Below, one piece after another: positions 18,101-26,360 of a DNA stretch of 35,013 nt; positions within the stretch are counted from its first letter, which is position 1, and each line of letters begins with the position of its first letter. The stretch spans positions 1-35,013 of the forward strand of contig JACMLY010000080.1 in NCBI GenBank assembly GCA_014379345.1. Direction: 5' to 3'. The notes under the pieces were generated by a model. It was not told the DNA's origin. It saw nothing but the letters and a program-made list of their open reading frames with translations, and searched no databases. Source of the stretch: Chitinophagaceae bacterium (lineage in GTDB: Bacteria; Bacteroidota; Bacteroidia; Chitinophagales; Chitinophagaceae). Made by a program: the position numbers and the translations under genes.

Positions 18101-18586
18101 TTATTTTATTGATGAATAACTATAAAATTTATTATCCGTTTCCATAACGGGAAAGTTATCCGGAAGGGATGATCTGGACGTTTCTTTGAAATTGTTTTTT
18201 TCATAAAACTTCTGGGCTGCTACGAATTCTTTTCTTGTTCCCAGATAAATAACCTGTATCTGTTTATTTTCTGACCATTTCAATAGCGTTTGTAACAATA
18301 ATTGTCCGGTTCCATATTTAGATCCCCTGTAATCAGGATGTACAAACATTTTTTTCAAGGCTCCTTCATTTTTGCCTATATCAATTAAACCAATAGTTCC
18401 CACCAGACTGTTGTTTTCGATCGCGAGCCAAAAATTTCCTTTTCCTTTCTGATAAATGGCGGGTATGTCTTTCAGATCCGGCTGCATCGAAAGGTCAACG
18501 GGAATATTGAATTCTTCCTGCTGAATGGGAAGAATCAGGTCGATGACGTCGCGGGTATACCCGATTGTAAAAAGTATGACTTCCAT
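18101..18586 (-). CDS. GNAT-family N-acetyltransferase
   Basis: 161 residues. The acetyl-CoA site is visible as KKMFVHPDYRGSKYGTGQLL (motif A, with the RGxxxG-like pyrophosphate loop), preceded by NNSLVGTIGLIDIG and followed by the motif-B segment AAQKFYEKNNFKETSR. GNAT enzymes move an acetyl group from acetyl-CoA to an amine; the acceptor is unknown. It is first in a two-gene run with the cupin and divergent from the esterase across a 140-base region that contains an 11-bp dyad. Confidence 0.88.
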   Translation of the reverse strand: MEVILFTIGYTRDVIDLILPIQQEEFNIPVDLSMQPDLKDIPAIYQKGKGNFWLAIENNSLVGTIGLIDIGKNEGALKKMFVHPDYRGSKYGTGQLLLQTLLKWSENKQIQVIYLGTRKEFVAAQKFYEKNNFKETSRSSLPDNFPVMETDNKFYSYSSIK

Positions 18587-18618
18587 TTATACGTGCAAAG
18601 TGTTTCTGCCTTATTCGT

Positions 18619-18669
18619 TCCCCTTCCATTGATTAAAAAAATCAGATATCAAAAATTTATGGAAGGGGA
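18619..18669. promoter_or_regulatory. 11-bp inverted repeat between divergent GNAT and esterase genes
   Basis: TCCCCTTCCAT (18619-18629) and ATGGAAGGGGA (18659-18669) are perfectly complementary, separated by an AT-rich 29-base spacer. The element is 33 bases from the GNAT start and 58 from the esterase start. It could be a shared operator pair or a cruciform-forming site. Confidence 0.45.
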
Positions 18670-18726
18670 TTATACTTTGAATGTAAATTTAATTTTATTT
18701 TCCACGTTACGAATGCCACTTCAAAT

Positions 18727-19566
18727 ATGATCATCAGAAATTGCCGGATTGTTTTTTTGAATCTTCTGCTTATTGCAGGTTTTGTAAACAATATACATGC
18801 AGCGCTTGTCGATACTGTTTTTACGTACAGCCCCTCGATGAAAAAGCAGATCAGGGCGGTTGTAATAACGCCGGACGCTTATGTTTCTCAAAAAGAGTTA
18901 CCGGTTGTATATCTCTTACACGGGTACAGCGGAAACTATGCTGATTGGATCAGGAAAGCAACAGGGTTTGAGAAAGCGGCTGACCTTTATAATATCATTA
19001 TCGTTTGTCCCGATGGAGGCTTTGGAAGTTGGTATTGGGACAGTCCGGTAGATGAAGCATTTAAGTACGAAACTTATATTTCCGGAGAATTGGTTGCATG
19101 GATAGACGGTAAGTACAAAACGATTAAAAATAAAACCGGCAGAGCCATCACTGGATTAAGTATGGGTGGCCATGGCGCGTTGTACCTTGCATTCAGACAC
19201 CAGGATATCTATGGTGCTGCCGGCAGCATGAGTGGAGGAGTGGATATCCGCCCCTTTCCGAATAATTGGGATCTGGCGACTCGTTTGGGCGCCTATGCCG
19301 AAAAGCCTGAAAACTGGGAGAAAAATACTGTAGCCAACATGCTTTATTTACTACATCCAGGATCTCCTTCGCTTGTCATTGATTGTGGTGTTGATGATTT
19401 TTTTTACAAGGTAAATGAGAACCTTCACCAGCAGCTTTTGTTACGCAATATTCCTCATGAATATATTACAAGACCGGGTGAACACAACTGGGCTTACTGG
19501 AGCAATGCAGTTCAATACCAATTGCTATTCATGAGTAATTATTTTAAAAGGCAGGGGAAAAAATAG
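18727..19566 (+). CDS. Secreted alpha/beta-hydrolase esterase (esterase D / CE1-like)
   Basis: 279 residues with a signal peptide (IVFLNLLLIAGFVNNIHAA). The hydrolase core shows VVYLLHGYSGNYADW (oxyanion region), the nucleophile elbow GLSMGGHGAL with S145, an acidic residue at D223 or D224 (CGVDDFF) and H253 (PGEHNWAYW). This pattern is shared by S-formylglutathione hydrolase-like, feruloyl and acetyl-xylan esterases. The signal peptide argues against the cytosolic formaldehyde enzyme and for removal of ester groups from glycans or other external esters (inference). Confidence 0.88.
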   Translation: MIIRNCRIVFLNLLLIAGFVNNIHAALVDTVFTYSPSMKKQIRAVVITPDAYVSQKELPVVYLLHGYSGNYADWIRKATGFEKAADLYNIIIVCPDGGFGSWYWDSPVDEAFKYETYISGELVAWIDGKYKTIKNKTGRAITGLSMGGHGALYLAFRHQDIYGAAGSMSGGVDIRPFPNNWDLATRLGAYAEKPENWEKNTVANMLYLLHPGSPSLVIDCGVDDFFYKVNENLHQQLLLRNIPHEYITRPGEHNWAYWSNAVQYQLLFMSNYFKRQGKK

Positions 19567-19815
19567 GGTTTAAGGTTTAAAGTTTAAGGTTTAAAGTTGA
19601 GTGACATTTTTTTTATCATTAACCGTTAATGCATTTAGGCTGTTTCTAATAGTATGGTTTAAAGAGTAAGTATCCTAATTCTGTTGACCAACTCAGTCCT
19701 ATCTGAATGTTACGCTGAAAAAAACAACGTCAATGTTCCTGAAGCAAAAGGAAATATTTTATTGAATGGTCCATACTTACAAAGACTTGATTTACGAAAT
19801 AAGAGCTGCTCATAC
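19567..19815. repeat. Intergenic region with a short tandem heptamer array
   Basis: Just after the esterase stop, 19568-19598 is a run of a 7-base unit RGTTTAA (four units plus a worn one). The same unit builds the inverted repeat at 28154-28287. The rest of this 249-base gap between convergent genes holds no gene or terminator that I can recognise. Confidence 0.7.
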
Positions 19816-20025
19816 TCACGTATTTTTAATTTTACTTTCTGTTTTTTCTTTTTCTGAATCCCTGGCAGCCATCATTGCTATGCCAAAAATGAAAAATACG
19901 ATGGCCGTATAAAAATTGATTTTGCCGGTTGAATCACTAAATAGAATATGTACAAACAAAATGAGAGATACGATGAAAAAAAATAAGCCAATCACAAAGC
20001 TTAGCTGTTTGAATTTTTTGTACAT
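19816..20025 (-). CDS. Small two-helix membrane protein linked to the SSS transporter
   Basis: 69 residues with two predicted transmembrane helices (LSFVIGLFFFIVSLILFVHI and FYTAIVFFIFGIAMMAA) and a charged C-terminal tail (RDSEKEKTESKIKN). It begins 9 bases after the symporter stop codon on the same strand, so translation is likely coupled. I do not recognise a named family. The arrangement resembles small membrane proteins paired with SSS transporters, such as YjcH with ActP, but here the small gene is downstream. A regulatory or stabilising subunit is the best guess. Confidence 0.65.
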   Translation of the reverse strand: MYKKFKQLSFVIGLFFFIVSLILFVHILFSDSTGKINFYTAIVFFIFGIAMMAARDSEKEKTESKIKNT

Positions 20026-20034
20026 ACAGTTTAT

Positions 20035-21696
20035 TTAAAAGAAAATAATATTTAATATGATCGTTATTACCAATAATAATATTGCCAGCGGAACAATACG
20101 CTGGTACCATTTGCCCTGTACATATTTTGGTTTTTCGGTTAATGAATAAACCAGCCCTTTTAATTCCTCCTCCGGTTTGGGTTTGGTCACCAGGCTTACC
20201 ACGATCGTTGTAATGAAATTCACGATCCACGAAATACCGGCAACAATAAATGCCTGTCCCATTCCGCTTTTGACCTCATAAAGAGCAGCGATCCATCCGC
20301 CTTTTCCTTCGGCAACGGTAAGTCCATGCGTCAGCGCTGCACCAATTGTGCCGGCTACCAGTCCCCAGAAAGCTCCATGGCCTGTTGTCCTTTTCCAGAA
20401 CATACCCAGCAGGAAGGTTGCGAACAGAGGGCCGTTAACAAATCCGAATACCAGTTGCAAAAAATCATTGATATTGTTAAATCCTTTCGCGATATAGGCC
20501 GTGGCAATGGAGATCAGTATTCCTGCTACCGTAATAAATTTACCGAACACCAGGTAATGTCGATCTGATCTGTTCTTTACAAAATAAGGTTGATAGATAT
20601 CATACGTAAATACTGCATTGAAGGCTGTCACATTTCCGGCCATCCCGCTCATGAAAGACGCCATCAGCGCTGTGATCCCAACGCCCAACAGGCCGCTTGG
20701 ATAGTAATGTGCGATGAGCGAAGGAAGCGTCATGGTATAATTTAACTGGCCATCCGCATCAACAGGTATCGAATACCCCTTTGATTGTAATGCAGGCTGC
20801 ACCAGGGCAATTGCTATAATGCCAGGCAGTACTACGATCAGCGGCATGAACATTTTTGGTATGGCAGCAATGATCGGTGTTCGCTGGGCATCGCGCATAT
20901 TCTTCGCGATCATCGCTCTTTGGACTACCAGGAAATCGGTACACCAGTATCCGAAAGACATCACGAATCCAAGTCCGAATATCAACGACATGAAGTGCAA
21001 TCCCATAGGGTTTGAATCCGGATCGCCCATGTATTTCCATGCATGCGTCATATTCGGTTCCAGTTGTGCTTTGATATTTGCCCAACCCCCGGCATCCTGC
21101 AGGGCTACGATCACCAGCGGTGAAAGACCCAGTACAATGAGGAAGAACTGTAACACTTCATTATACACGGCACTGGTCAGTCCACCCATAAAAGTATAGA
21201 TCGCAACAATGCCTGCTGCCACCCAGATAGAAACATCAAAATCCCAGTTCAGCATCACTTCTAAAAGTTTGGCCAAAGCGTATAAGGAAATGCCTGATGA
21301 GAAAACCGTCATCACGGCAAAAGAGATAGCATTCAATCCCCTGGTTTTTTCATCAAATCGCAGGCGGAGGTATTCCGGAACGCTCCGGGCACGGCTTCCG
21401 TAATAAAAAGGCATCATAAATACACCCAGGAATACCATGGCGAAGATGGCGCCAACCCAATAAAAATGAACGGTTGCAATTCCATATTTTGCGCCGGAAG
21501 CAACCATACCGATCACTTCCTGTGCACCCAGGTTCGCTGAAATAAAGGCCAGGCTGGTTATCCAAAGGGGAATAGTGCGGCTGCTGGCAAGAAAATCGTT
21601 ACTCGATTTAATCTTGTTCTTGATGATAAATCCAACGCCGATAACAAATAAGAAATAGACAAAAATGATCAGATAGTCTACTAATCGTAGGTTCAT
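20035..21696 (-). CDS. Sodium:solute symporter (SSS family, SGLT-like)
   Basis: 553 residues from the ATG at 21694-21696 (MNLRLVDYLIIFVYFLFVIG). The frame stays open to 21831, but the extra 45 residues are basic and atypical and would run through a palindromic operator, so they are rejected. About 14 membrane segments are visible. Family marks include SSNDFLASSRTIPLWITSLA, ANLGAQEVIGMVASGAKYG, RSVPEYLRLRFDEKTRGLNA and MGGLTSAVYNEVLQFFLIV. SGLT-type members import sugars or inositols with Na+. It is divergent from the myo-inositol oxygenase gene, which suggests myo-inositol as substrate (inference from context). Confidence 0.88.
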   Translation of the reverse strand: MNLRLVDYLIIFVYFLFVIGVGFIIKNKIKSSNDFLASSRTIPLWITSLAFISANLGAQEVIGMVASGAKYGIATVHFYWVGAIFAMVFLGVFMMPFYYGSRARSVPEYLRLRFDEKTRGLNAISFAVMTVFSSGISLYALAKLLEVMLNWDFDVSIWVAAGIVAIYTFMGGLTSAVYNEVLQFFLIVLGLSPLVIVALQDAGGWANIKAQLEPNMTHAWKYMGDPDSNPMGLHFMSLIFGLGFVMSFGYWCTDFLVVQRAMIAKNMRDAQRTPIIAAIPKMFMPLIVVLPGIIAIALVQPALQSKGYSIPVDADGQLNYTMTLPSLIAHYYPSGLLGVGITALMASFMSGMAGNVTAFNAVFTYDIYQPYFVKNRSDRHYLVFGKFITVAGILISIATAYIAKGFNNINDFLQLVFGFVNGPLFATFLLGMFWKRTTGHGAFWGLVAGTIGAALTHGLTVAEGKGGWIAALYEVKSGMGQAFIVAGISWIVNFITTIVVSLVTKPKPEEELKGLVYSLTEKPKYVQGKWYQRIVPLAILLLVITIILNIIFF

Positions 21697-21766
21697 AGCA
21701 ATCTTTTGGTGTAATGGCAGGGATGAAAGTAGCAAATAAGCAAATGCAAAAATCAGTGGTCTCCGG

Positions 21767-21780
21767 CGAAAACGTTTTCG
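21767..21780. promoter_or_regulatory. LacI/GalR-type operator palindrome
   Basis: CGAAAACGTTTTCG is a perfect 14-bp palindrome with the central CG step typical of LacI-family operators. It lies 71 bases upstream of the chosen symporter start, in the region shared with the divergent inositol oxygenase gene. No LacI-family gene is in the window, so the repressor would be encoded elsewhere. Confidence 0.6.
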
Positions 21781-21837
21781 TTGAACCAAATCAAGTAAAT
21801 AGTAAGCAGGAATGAAAAAAAATGAAACCACGATATT

Positions 21838-21920
21838 TTCATCGTGTTCGTTGTGATGCTCCTGATTGTAAAGCAGTGGTTCACTAAGAAAACAAAGGAA
21901 GGCACAACGGACACGATGAA
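21838..21920. repeat. Inverted repeat of the CACNAAG family
   Basis: Arms 21838-21855 and 21903-21920 match at 17 of 18 positions. The 47-base loop contains further units (CACTAAG, ACAAAGGAAGG). The right arm ends in a run of six T. It lies in the intergenic region between the symporter and inositol oxygenase genes. Confidence 0.8.
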
Positions 21921-22057
21921 TTTTTTACCAGACGGTGTACCATGATAGGTTGAGATGAGACTCTAACCGAAGAGCCGTATACCTAAAAAAATCGCCTGCA
22001 AGCTTCTGCTTTTGGTAAAAAAAGCGGAACTTTATTTCCTATATTAAATCATTTGAC

Positions 22058-22945
22058 ATGCCTGCATCAGTAAAAGAACAATTCACTGAAAAAGAAATAA
22101 ATCCTTTAGCAAGTCTTGATGAATGGGAAGATGCCGTTCTGGAGAGATATCCCGAACCCGATACTCCTGCCAAACCAAAGGATGAATACAGGAACTATGA
22201 TGATCCTTCCAGGGATACGATAAGAGAATTTTACCGGCTTAATCATACTCACCAGACCTTTGATTTTGTACAGGAGAAGAGAGCCGAGTACCTGAAATTC
22301 GATAAGAAGCAGATGCCTGTTTGGGAAGCGTTTAATTTTTTAAATCAATTGGTCGATGATTCAGATCCCGATACGGATCTCGACCAGTTCCAGCACCTTT
22401 TACAAACTTCGGAAGCCATCCGTGCCGACGGCCACCCTGACTGGATGGTACTGACAGGGCTGATGCATGATATGGGAAAGGTGTTGTGCCTATTCGGAGA
22501 ACCGCAATGGGCGGTAGTAGGAGATACCTTCCCGGTTGGATGCAGTTATTCTGATAAAATTGTATACCCCGAATATTTTAAGAACAATCCCGATTACAAT
22601 AAACCTGAATTTAATACCTCGTTGGGTGTTTATAAACAAGGCTGCGGATTGCGAAACGTGGATATGTCGTGGGGACATGATGAATATGTATACCAGATGA
22701 TGAAAGACCATATACCCGAAGAGGGTTTGTACATGCTGCGTTACCATTCTTTCTATGCTTGGCATCGCGAAGGAGAATACAGTTATCTGCTCGATGATCA
22801 TGACCACAAAATGCTGAAATGGGTTACGCTTTTTAATCCATACGATCTATATTCCAAAAATCCAACCCCACCAGATTGGAAACAATTAAAAGGTTATTAC
22901 GAAGACCTGGTGGCGAAGTATCTACCGGAAACGATTAAGTTTTAA
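22058..22945 (+). CDS. myo-Inositol oxygenase (MIOX)
   Basis: 295 residues. MIOX is a mixed-valent di-iron dioxygenase that turns myo-inositol into D-glucuronate. The metal ligands expected from the animal enzyme are all visible: H113 (FQHLLQTSEAIR), H137-D138 (LTGLMHDMGK), H207 (MSWGHDEYVYQMMK), H230 (MLRYHSFYAWH) and D263 (FNPYDLYSK). The stretch LFGEPQWAVVGDTFPVGC is almost the same as in mammalian MIOX. Length is near that of animal proteins. The protein is cytoplasmic, with no signal peptide. It is divergent from a sodium symporter that may supply inositol; no glucuronate-pathway enzyme is immediately adjacent. Confidence 0.95.
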   Translation: MPASVKEQFTEKEINPLASLDEWEDAVLERYPEPDTPAKPKDEYRNYDDPSRDTIREFYRLNHTHQTFDFVQEKRAEYLKFDKKQMPVWEAFNFLNQLVDDSDPDTDLDQFQHLLQTSEAIRADGHPDWMVLTGLMHDMGKVLCLFGEPQWAVVGDTFPVGCSYSDKIVYPEYFKNNPDYNKPEFNTSLGVYKQGCGLRNVDMSWGHDEYVYQMMKDHIPEEGLYMLRYHSFYAWHREGEYSYLLDDHDHKMLKWVTLFNPYDLYSKNPTPPDWKQLKGYYEDLVAKYLPETIKF

Positions 22946-22972
22946 AAAAAAATTTCTATTTAAATTAGTAGC

Positions 22973-22998
22973 GCTTCAGCTTTGCCTGAGGCTTTTTT
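22973..22998 (+). terminator. Intrinsic terminator of the inositol oxygenase gene
   Basis: GCTTCAG (22973-22979) pairs with CTGAGGC (22986-22992), including one G-T pair, across a 6-base loop, and six T follow at once. It sits 28 bases after the stop codon. Confidence 0.75.
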
Positions 22999-23011
22999 CG
23001 TTTTCATCGTG

Positions 23012-23061
23012 CCTTAGTGTCTTCGTGGCTAAAAATTGCCACAAGAACAAAAACACAAAGG
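23012..23061. repeat. Worn inverted repeat of the CACNAAG family
   Basis: The left arm 23012-23029 (CCTTAGTGTCTTCGTGGC) and right arm 23038-23061 (GCCACAAGAA...CACAAAGG) pair imperfectly around AT-rich bases. Units CACTAAG and CACGAAG (minus strand) and CACAAAG (plus) are recognisable. It lies between the convergent inositol oxygenase and TspO genes. Confidence 0.65.
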
Positions 23062-23066
23062 ATAGC

Positions 23067-23573
23067 TCATAATTTAACTATAGGATCGGGGTTTTGCACA
23101 GCCTGGTAAACGGCTATCGAGCTGGCAAATGCTGTCCATATTAGCAGTGGCAAATATGTATAGGCCAATTTCCTGTTCTGCCTCCTGCTTATTACAAAAC
23201 TAGTCGCGGCCAGAGCGGTATCCATAATGGTCCAGATGGCTGCAAGAATAGGGCTTTTCTTATTGAAATAGACATAACCGAAGGAGAAGAAAATTATCCA
23301 TATAAAAGCCTGTAGCACGAGCAGTTTTTTATATGCAGGTAGATCACGGCGTTGTAAAAGAATTTGAAGTCCGATCAGTAAAAAGAAATTGTTCAGTGTC
23401 CATGCCGGACCGAATAGCCAGCCCGGTGGTGCCCATGGCGCCTGTTGCAGTTCTTTTTCATATATTTTTGTTTCACCATTGTTTTTTTGCCCGGTAGAAA
23501 GTTTTCCCAGAAATGAAACGGCAACAGCGAGCAGTGCAATCTGCCACCATTTCAATTGTCTCTTTTTTTCCAT
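23067..23573 (-). CDS. TspO/MBR-family (tryptophan-rich sensory) membrane protein
   Basis: 168 residues with five hydrophobic helices. The family signature between helices 1 and 2 is present: YEKELQQAPWAPPGWLFGPA followed by WTLNNFFLL, rich in Trp and Pro. Helix 5 ends LIWTAFASSIAVYQ, where classic members have WxxfAxxLN. TspO proteins bind porphyrins and sterol-like ligands and take part in tetrapyrrole and stress responses. The helix-1/2 loop (LSTGQKNNGETKIYEKEL) is somewhat long. The product ends NPDPIVKL, and the gene stands alone between two intergenic regions. Confidence 0.85.
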   Translation of the reverse strand: MEKKRQLKWWQIALLAVAVSFLGKLSTGQKNNGETKIYEKELQQAPWAPPGWLFGPAWTLNNFFLLIGLQILLQRRDLPAYKKLLVLQAFIWIIFFSFGYVYFNKKSPILAAIWTIMDTALAATSFVISRRQNRKLAYTYLPLLIWTAFASSIAVYQAVQNPDPIVKL

Positions 23574-23762
23574 TTTGTCCTTTTGATATTCTTACTAAAA
23601 TGTATGCCAGTAAGCATTAAAACAATGAATCAGCAATGTCACCATCTGCATGTCAAACATGGATCAGTCATTTATGTTCAATTGCCCGTAATTTTCCGAA
23701 TGACGTTTCCCCAATACTTTTTTATGAGAATAAGTCTTGTAATGCCGATAGTTAATTGGTGA

Positions 23763-23770
23763 TACTTTTG
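23763..23770 (+). promoter_or_regulatory. Possible -7 promoter element before the LLM oxidoreductase gene
   Basis: TACTTTTG matches the Bacteroidota TANNTTTG consensus 28 bases before the ATG. A possible -33 CTTG at 23736-23739 is 23 bases upstream, slightly further than the usual 19-21, so support is moderate. Confidence 0.4.
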
Positions 23771-23798
23771 TTCCCCAATCCAACAAACAGAGAATAGT

Positions 23799-24851
23799 AT
23801 GGAACTAGGCATTTATACATTTGCGGAGAACACTCTCAATCCGGATACAGGACAGATGCTACCCGCACACAAACGCATCCGTGATCTTATGGAAGAGATA
23901 GAGCTGGCAGAGCAGGTAGGGCTTGATGTGTTTGCGATCGGTGAACACCACCGCCCCGATTATCTTGCTTCGTCACCGGCGGTGCTTCTCGGTGCTGCTG
24001 CCGTAAGAACAAAAAAGATCAGGCTCTCCAGTGCAGTGACGGTATTGAGCTCTGATGATCCGGTACGTGTTTTCCAGGATTTTGCAATGGTCGACCTTTT
24101 GTCGGAAGGAAGGGCAGAGATCATGGCGGGACGGGGTTCATTCATTGAATCTTTCCCTTTGTTCGGATATGATCTGGGTGATTATGATACTTTGTTCTCC
24201 GAAAAACTGGAACTATTGCTGGCGCTGAATAAAAATGAAAAAGTTAGCTGGAAGGGTAAATTTCGTCCGGCGATCAATAATCTCGGTGTATATCCGAGGC
24301 CATTCAGCGATGAATTACCAGTGTGGATAGCAGTAGGAGGAACTACCGGATCCATCATACGGGCTGGTACGCTGGGATTGCCAATGGCGCTTGCGATTAT
24401 AGGAGGCACTCCCTACCAGTTTTCGTCTTTGGTTGAATTGTATCGCGATACGTATAAGAAAGCAGGTCATGATATAAAAAATCTACAGCTGGGAATTAAT
24501 TCTCATGCTTATATTTCAGATACATCCCAACAGGCAGCCGATGAATTCTATCCAACCTATGCAGATGTGATGTCAAAGATCGGGCAGGAGCGGGGCTGGC
24601 CTCCCACCAACCGGCAACAATTTGAAGCTTCGCGAAGCAGCCATGGTGCATTACTGGTAGGAAGCCCGCAGCAGGTCATCGATAAAATATTATATGAATA
24701 CGAATTATTTCATCATACCCGATTTCTTGCCCAGATGAGTGTAGGTACGATGCCTCACCACCAGATCATGCATTCGATCGAACTCTTTGGAAACAAAGTG
24801 GCCCCTGAAGTAAGAAAGCATATTCAACGTAAGCGGGAAGCTCTATTATAG
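23799..24851 (+). CDS. LLM-class flavin-dependent oxidoreductase (bacterial luciferase-like)
   Basis: 350 residues. The luciferase-like monooxygenase barrel is recognisable from [18 protein letters not shown], the [20 protein letters not shown] segment (second strand and substrate region), [20 protein letters not shown] and the FMN phosphate-binding segment [11 protein letters not shown]. The C-terminal part has [20 protein letters not shown], typical of this family. Members use FMNH2 and oxygen on varied substrates; the subgroup with 'GEHHR...SSP' is often annotated only as LLM oxidoreductase. The substrate is unknown and no flavin reductase is adjacent. Start ATG at 23799 lies 28 bases after a TANNTTTG element. 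Confidence 0.9.
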   Translation: MELGIYTFAENTLNPDTGQMLPAHKRIRDLMEEIELAEQVGLDVFAIGEHHRPDYLASSPAVLLGAAAVRTKKIRLSSAVTVLSSDDPVRVFQDFAMVDLLSEGRAEIMAGRGSFIESFPLFGYDLGDYDTLFSEKLELLLALNKNEKVSWKGKFRPAINNLGVYPRPFSDELPVWIAVGGTTGSIIRAGTLGLPMALAIIGGTPYQFSSLVELYRDTYKKAGHDIKNLQLGINSHAYISDTSQQAADEFYPTYADVMSKIGQERGWPPTNRQQFEASRSSHGALLVGSPQQVIDKILYEYELFHHTRFLAQMSVGTMPHHQIMHSIELFGNKVAPEVRKHIQRKREALL

Positions 24852-24897
24852 TAACTACTCGCTTTGCGGTCGAAAGGCAAGAGTAGTAAAATAAAAT

Positions 24898-24928
24898 AAC
24901 CTGTGCGATCGGAATGATCTCACAGGTT
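24898..24928. terminator. Terminator hairpin between convergent genes
   Basis: AACCTGTG-c-GATC (24898-24910) pairs with GATC-t-CACAGGTT (24916-24928) around a 5-base loop: 12 base pairs with one internal mismatch. On the minus strand it is followed by ATTTTATTTT, a U-rich tail, serving the gene at 24949-25395; on the plus strand it may also stop the LLM gene. A second, weaker hairpin (ACTACTC at 24854-24860 with GAGTAGT at 24881-24887) precedes it. Confidence 0.8.
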
Positions 24929-24948
24929 TAAAAAATTAACTGATTTTT

Positions 24949-25395
24949 TTATTTTATCGCCAACCTGATATCTGCATCCAGTGTTTCTAAAACCTTCAGG
25001 TTTTCATATGTCCCTTTCAATTGTTTGTAAAGAGAGGCACAATCAGTAGTTACAAGAATTTCACGCTTTACTGTTATTGTAGAATAGAACGTTTTCAGAT
25101 TCTTTTTTTCTTTGTGTAGTACCTGCATGGCAGCCTGGTATTCATTCGAAAGATCACCGTTGTTTGTTTTTTCAGCAAACACAACAAGATTCTTAAGATC
25201 TTCATTGTTCGATTTTACATCCATCATCTGGCAGGCGCAAATTTTTGCATTATTTTTTTCAACCGGCGCGTTCTTAATTGAATTAATAAGAGTAAAAGAA
25301 TTGAAAAAAGGAATGGCCGTTTTTGGTGTGGCAGTTGATGCGAGTGTACATAGTAGTAACACAGGCAGAATGATTCTGCGGTTTAGAGGTTTCAT
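24949..25395 (-). CDS. Small exported protein of unknown function
   Basis: 148 residues with a signal peptide (RRIILPVLLLCTLASTATPK). The mature part is mostly helical and rich in Lys, Asn and Leu, with three cysteines (KICACQMM near residues 52-57 and TTDCASLY near 115-122) that could form disulphides. I recognise no domain. Repeated helical stretches (LKNLVVFAEKTNNGDLSNEY, AMQVLHKEKKNLKTFYST) suggest a compact helical bundle. It has its own terminator at 24898-24928, and a 10-bp inverted repeat lies just upstream (25406-25415 with 25450-25459). Confidence 0.65.
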   Translation of the reverse strand: MKPLNRRIILPVLLLCTLASTATPKTAIPFFNSFTLINSIKNAPVEKNNAKICACQMMDVKSNNEDLKNLVVFAEKTNNGDLSNEYQAAMQVLHKEKKNLKTFYSTITVKREILVTTDCASLYKQLKGTYENLKVLETLDADIRLAIK

Positions 25396-25736
25396 GGTAC
25401 AGCATTAATCAAGTTAACAAAGAGGTTTCTGGCTTTAATAGGATCTTGAAACTTGATTAGGTATTGGAGTTGTTGCGGAATCTACTGTTGCAACTGGTAT
25501 TTCATTCAGATTGGAACGTAAAACTTGCAAGAAAGTTCCACATCTCATAACTTTTTAGCCCCTATTTTTCTACAGATTGTTGAAAACACTGATAGTCAAT
25601 CATTAATTTTCAAAATTCAATCTTCGCGGAGGTCCCGATGTTATGACCCCGGTTTCAAAAGCCAGACTGCACGCATAGTATATGAGGGGGTATGGCAGGC
25701 ATAAGGGGTAGTAGGATGAATTCGATTCTCTTGCTT
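25396..25736. other. Intergenic region upstream of the exported unknown protein
   Basis: 341 bases without a convincing gene. TAATCAAGTT (25406-25415) and AACTTGATTA (25450-25459) form a perfect 10-bp inverted repeat with a 34-base spacer, directly ahead of the minus-strand gene at 24949-25395; it could be an operator. GC-richer bases at 25624-25675 look unlike their surroundings, but no tRNA or gene remnant could be identified there. Confidence 0.35.
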
Positions 25737-26285
25737 TTATCCTTTGGAAATATTTATCTCTGTAATCCCAAATCCTCTTTTTTTCGCCTGCTCCATGAAA
25801 TGATAAGTAGTATCCTCAGTGTCTTTTGGTTTCCCTTCCCACACGATCAGTGCAACCGGGTGTTCTGTAGAATACTGTAAGGCCAGAGTTTGTGCGTAAT
25901 CCAAAATATGAAGATTTGTTTTTTCATATGCAAGTGGATCGTTCTTGTCATAATCCAATTCAATGATCTGACCTGAACCTTTCAGTTGTTCAATTGCCTT
26001 GTCGAATATAGATCCCCAATCGCCGGGCCGGTCTGTAACACTGGTTGACCTGAATGTTCCGGCATCAAACGGAAGCATGATCGTTTTCTTTATCAGTATT
26101 TCGTCTGCTGCCTGCAGGGCAAGCAGGTCTGCTCCACAGGCAGCTGAACAGACCAGCTGGCTCGCGTTCAGGGATACTAAACAGTCGACTATTCTTTGCT
26201 TAACAGAGCCGGCGAGCTCTGATGGAAACCTTGGTGTATTCGTACCGGGAGCATCGATCCTTCTTCCCGCAAGTGTAACAATCAT
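25737..26285 (-). CDS. SLOG/LOG-like Rossmann-fold protein, possible nucleotide sensor
   Basis: 182 residues, cytoplasmic. The first strand and turn MIVTLAGRRIDAPGTNTPRF and the glycine-containing segment LVCSAACGADLLALQAADEI resemble SLOG-superfamily proteins (relatives of LOG, DprA and TRPM-type nucleotide-binding domains), where a GxxxGAD-like turn binds a nucleotide. Later conserved-looking stretches are TSVTDRPGDWGSIFDKAIEQ and PVALIVWEGKPKDTEDTTYH. SLOG domains are proposed to sense or process nucleotide signals in bacterial conflict systems. Two genes with matching themes follow to the right (a deoxyribosyltransferase-like/TPR protein and a patatin). Assignment rests on motif resemblance only. 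Confidence 0.55.
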   Translation of the reverse strand: MIVTLAGRRIDAPGTNTPRFPSELAGSVKQRIVDCLVSLNASQLVCSAACGADLLALQAADEILIKKTIMLPFDAGTFRSTSVTDRPGDWGSIFDKAIEQLKGSGQIIELDYDKNDPLAYEKTNLHILDYAQTLALQYSTEHPVALIVWEGKPKDTEDTTYHFMEQAKKRGFGITEINISKG

Positions 26286-26339
26286 AGGTCTTGAGTTAAC
26301 GATGATCTAGATATACTCTATAGAAAAATCCCTGCAAAA

Positions 26340-26360
26340 CCAACTATTTGTGGTAAGAGC
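26340..26360 (-). promoter_or_regulatory. TACCACAAAT motif, copy 1 (upstream of SLOG-like gene)
   Basis: On the minus strand the site reads GCTCTTACCACAAATAGTTG and sits 55 bases ahead of the SLOG-like start, in the gene's own orientation. It shares TACCACAAAT and a trailing GGT with copy 3 at 29626-29648. Confidence 0.4.

Noticed and set aside
21697..21831. 45-residue N-terminal extension of the SSS symporter
   Set aside because: It would run through the CGAAAACGTTTTCG palindrome and is unlike SSS N-termini; the ATG at 21696 starts directly at the first helix.
23601..23762. 53-codon ORF before the LLM oxidoreductase gene
   Set aside because: Met- and His-rich peptide without recognisable pattern, overlapping the probable promoter region of the next gene.
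25624..25675. GC-richer block considered as a tRNA fragment or attachment site
   Set aside because: No cloverleaf pairing or T-loop consensus could be found and no integrase is nearby.
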